Below, piece by piece: positions 62,251 through 64,000 of a stretch of 64,000 nucleotides of DNA (its first letter is position 1; each line of letters begins with the position of its first letter). Source of the DNA: an uncultured Collinsella sp. (lineage in GTDB: Bacteria; Actinomycetota; Coriobacteriia; Coriobacteriales; Coriobacteriaceae); the NCBI GenBank assembly GCA_900540855.1, contig UQHK01000010.1, forward strand, positions 1 through 64,000, in the 5' to 3' direction. The position numbers and the translations under genes are program-made. The notes beneath the pieces were generated by a model. That model searched no databases. It was not told the origin of the DNA and worked only from the letters and a program-made list of their open reading frames with translations.

Positions 62251-63375
62251 CTAGCGATCGAACTCCGCCAGTGCCTCGCCCAAAAGCTTCAGGCCCTCGC
62301 GAAGAACGTCTTCGCTCGCGCAGTAGCCCAGGCGTGCGCCGCAGGGAAGCTCAAAGCGGCTACCGGGGACCAGCAGCACTCCCCTCTCGGCCAACAGGCG
62401 CTTACAGAATTCCTCGTCATCCTCGGGAATATCCAGTTGGATAAACGAGGTGGACACGCCCTGCGGGGCCGTCCAGGAGACGCGGTCCTGCGTATCAATC
62501 CAAGCCTGTGCGATATCGCGGTTGCCAAACACGATCTTACGGTTGCGCTCGAGAATCTTGTCCTTGTGCTCGAGCACGTAGGTCGCCAGGGCGTCGTTGA
62601 ACACGCCGCCGCAGATCATGGTGTAGTCGCGATATGTGCGGATGCGGTTGGACACCTCTTCGTTGGCCACGACCCAGCCCACGCGGGCCGCAGGCGTCGA
62701 ATAGGTCTTGGACACCGAGTTGGTGACAATGGCCTTCTCGTACACGTCGGCCATCGACATAAAGGACTCGGTGTTCTCGAGCGGCAGATACACCTCGTCG
62801 CACAGCACGTAGACGCCCACCGAACGGGCAATCTCGGCAATCTGCCCGAGCATATCGGCATCGAGCGCCGTACCGATGGGGTTCGATGCGTTATTGATGC
62901 AGATGAGCTTGGTGTTGGGGCGCACCAAGCGCTTGAGCTCATCGATATCGGGCTTCCAGCCGAGCTCCTCGCGGAGCTCCCAATACTCGACCTCGGCACC
63001 CAGCGTACGCGGAATCTCGTAGAGCGGCGCATAGGTAGGCCACTCGGCAATCACGTGATCGCCGGGCTCCACAACGGCCATGATGGCGTTGAGGTTGGCG
63101 CCCGTGCAGCCATTGGTCTGCAGAATGTGATCGGGATTGACATCGCGACGATACAGCTTGGCGACCTCGGCCTTAAATTCCGGCGATCCCTCGATCCAGC
63201 CGTAGTTCATCTTCTCGCGATCCAGGCGCTCGTAGAACGTGGCGCCGTCCTGCTCGTCCAGTGCGCGAAGCTCGCCCATGGTCAGCGACGAGATCGTCGA
63301 CTGAGCGATATCCCAGGTAGCACTCTTCTCCAAAACGTTGAGCCATTCCTCAACACCGATTGTCTTGATATCCAT
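62251..63375 (-). CDS. Class I/II PLP-dependent aminotransferase
   Basis: 374-aa fold-type I enzyme. N-terminal GWIEGSPEFKAEVAKLYRRD, NGCTGANLNAIMAVV, EWPTYAPLY, ICINNASNPIG with the cofactor Asn, LCDEVYLPL with the Asp, and NSVSKTYSTPAARVGW, in which Lys binds PLP. The last GxRFELP...RLGYC carries the substrate-carboxylate Arg. It is most like the aspartate or alanine group; the partner amino acid is not clear. It lies between two arginine deiminase genes, so a role in arginine-linked nitrogen turnover is plausible. Start ATG 63375; GTG 63381 is possible. Confidence 0.85.
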   Translation of the reverse strand: MDIKTIGVEEWLNVLEKSATWDIAQSTISSLTMGELRALDEQDGATFYERLDREKMNYGWIEGSPEFKAEVAKLYRRDVNPDHILQTNGCTGANLNAIMAVVEPGDHVIAEWPTYAPLYEIPRTLGAEVEYWELREELGWKPDIDELKRLVRPNTKLICINNASNPIGTALDADMLGQIAEIARSVGVYVLCDEVYLPLENTESFMSMADVYEKAIVTNSVSKTYSTPAARVGWVVANEEVSNRIRTYRDYTMICGGVFNDALATYVLEHKDKILERNRKIVFGNRDIAQAWIDTQDRVSWTAPQGVSTSFIQLDIPEDDEEFCKRLLAERGVLLVPGSRFELPCGARLGYCASEDVLREGLKLLGEALAEFDR

Positions 63376-63418
63376 GGCCACCTTATCTGATCTTCATTTA
63401 GCGTCATTAAACATGAAT

Positions 63419-63447
63419 GGGGCGGTGCGAAAGATCCGCACCGCCCC
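63419..63447 (-). terminator. Hairpin downstream of arcA copy 2
   Basis: GGGGCGGTGCG (63419-63429) pairs perfectly with CGCACCGCCCC (63437-63447); on the minus strand ATTCATGTTTAATG follows. Partial terminator or RNA-stability hairpin. Confidence 0.6.
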
Positions 63448-63510
63448 AATGGGAGACATCTAATGGCAGCTAGATGTTTGTAGTAAGACCTGTACGGGTC
63501 TTTGAAAACC

Positions 63511-64000
63511 TTAGAGGTCCTCGCGCCAGAAGGGCATGCTCATGCAGCGCGGGCCGCCACGGCCGCGGGAGAGCTCGGCGGAGGGCACGACGAGAAGGTC
63601 CAGGCCCTCCTTGTACAGCACGTCGTTGGTGACGGTGTTGCGGGCGTAGACGCAGATCTTGCCGGGCTCGACGCACAGGGTGTTGGAGCCGTCGTTCCAC
63701 TGCTCGCGGGAGGCCGCGATCGGGTCGCCGCCGCCGCAGGGGATCAGCTTGACCTGGTCAACGCCGGTGGCGTCCTCCAGGACGTGCTCGAGGGTGTCCT
63801 CGATCAGGCGGATGTTCACGTCGCCCGGGTTCTTGCCGGCGGTCAGCTCGTAGACGCGCAGGGTGCCCATGATGGCGGGGTGGATCGTGAACTTATCGAC
63901 GTCGATCTGGGTGAAGACCGTGTCGAGGTGCATGAAGGCGCGGGAGACCGGGATGTCGAAGGCCAGGATGCGCTCGACCTTGGAGTCGGAGTTCCAGAAG
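63511..64000 (-). CDS. arcA: Arginine deiminase, copy 2 (partial, cut by window end)
   Basis: C-terminal 162 residues of a second arginine deiminase, ending at 63511 and running off the right edge. Nucleotide sequence 63505-64000 is identical to 60429-60924 of copy 1 over all 496 nt, including 6 nt past the stop codon. Beyond that the downstream sequences differ. Both copies keep the active-site Cys. Perfect identity points to a very recent duplication or to ongoing gene conversion. Whether the 5' half is intact cannot be seen. Confidence 0.95.
   Translation of the reverse strand, partial: FWNSDSKVERILAFDIPVSRAFMHLDTVFTQIDVDKFTIHPAIMGTLRVYELTAGKNPGDVNIRLIEDTLEHVLEDATGVDQVKLIPCGGGDPIAASREQWNDGSNTLCVEPGKICVYARNTVTNDVLYKEGLDLLVVPSAELSRGRGGPRCMSMPFWREDL

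Overview
The window looks like a chromosomal segment of a Coriobacteriia gut anaerobe, most likely Collinsella. This is an inference from about 60% GC coding sequence, an actinobacterial-style division cluster without ftsA or murE, a four-domain ribosomal protein S1, and an arginine deiminase block. I see no mobile element, phage, CRISPR array, tRNA or rRNA gene. Almost all genes are core metabolism, envelope synthesis and cell division. The novelty is mostly in non-coding DNA, tiny ORFs and gene order.

Layout. 1-2.1 kb: RNase P RNA and rpsA, both minus. 2.4-5.8 kb: a HAD phosphatase, a cysteine desulfidase-family protein, rpiB and ndk. 6.2-9.6 kb: argH, an unannotated 56-aa ORF and argG, preceded by a 24-codon ORF ending in a cluster of arginine codons that looks like an arginine-sensing leader peptide. 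9.9-13.4 kb: a second HAD enzyme, then a second rpiB with a ribulose/allulose-phosphate epimerase, divergent from a LacI regulator across an array of operator-like repeats. 13.5-18.7 kb: polA, an M18 aminopeptidase and yaaA. 18.8-21.8 kb: a small membrane protein, then TPP riboswitch-thiC and thiD. 22-25 kb: a GDSL esterase, a PARG-like protein with an altered catalytic motif, a Bax-inhibitor-like membrane protein and a hypothetical protein. 25.5-28 kb: Pit phosphate transporter with its DUF47 partner, and a nitroreductase.

28.2-51.8 kb is one very long minus-strand division and wall-synthesis region. In transcription order it reads mraZ, rsmH, ftsL-like, ftsI, murF, mraY, murD, ftsW, murG, murC, murB, ftsQ, ftsZ, pgeF, then pstS-pstC-pstA-pstB-phoU, then yggS, sepF, yggT, divIVA. 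The phosphate uptake operon sits inside the usual ftsZ-ylmDEFG-divIVA order and overlaps pgeF by 4 nt. 52.3-57.2 kb: xerD, pyrG, a winged-helix regulator and a DUF1846 protein.

57.2-64 kb is the arginine catabolic end: a run of six hairpins, a YfcC-family transporter, ornithine carbamoyltransferase, arginine deiminase, an aminotransferase, and the 3' part of a second arginine deiminase identical in nucleotide sequence to the first over all 496 nt visible. With argG/argH at the other end, the window holds enzymes that could make arginine from citrulline as well as those that break it down.

Several intergenic regions carry long, nearly perfect inverted repeats (86-183, 10736-10865, 21927-22065, 27241-27346, 52197-52258) that are larger than ordinary terminators.
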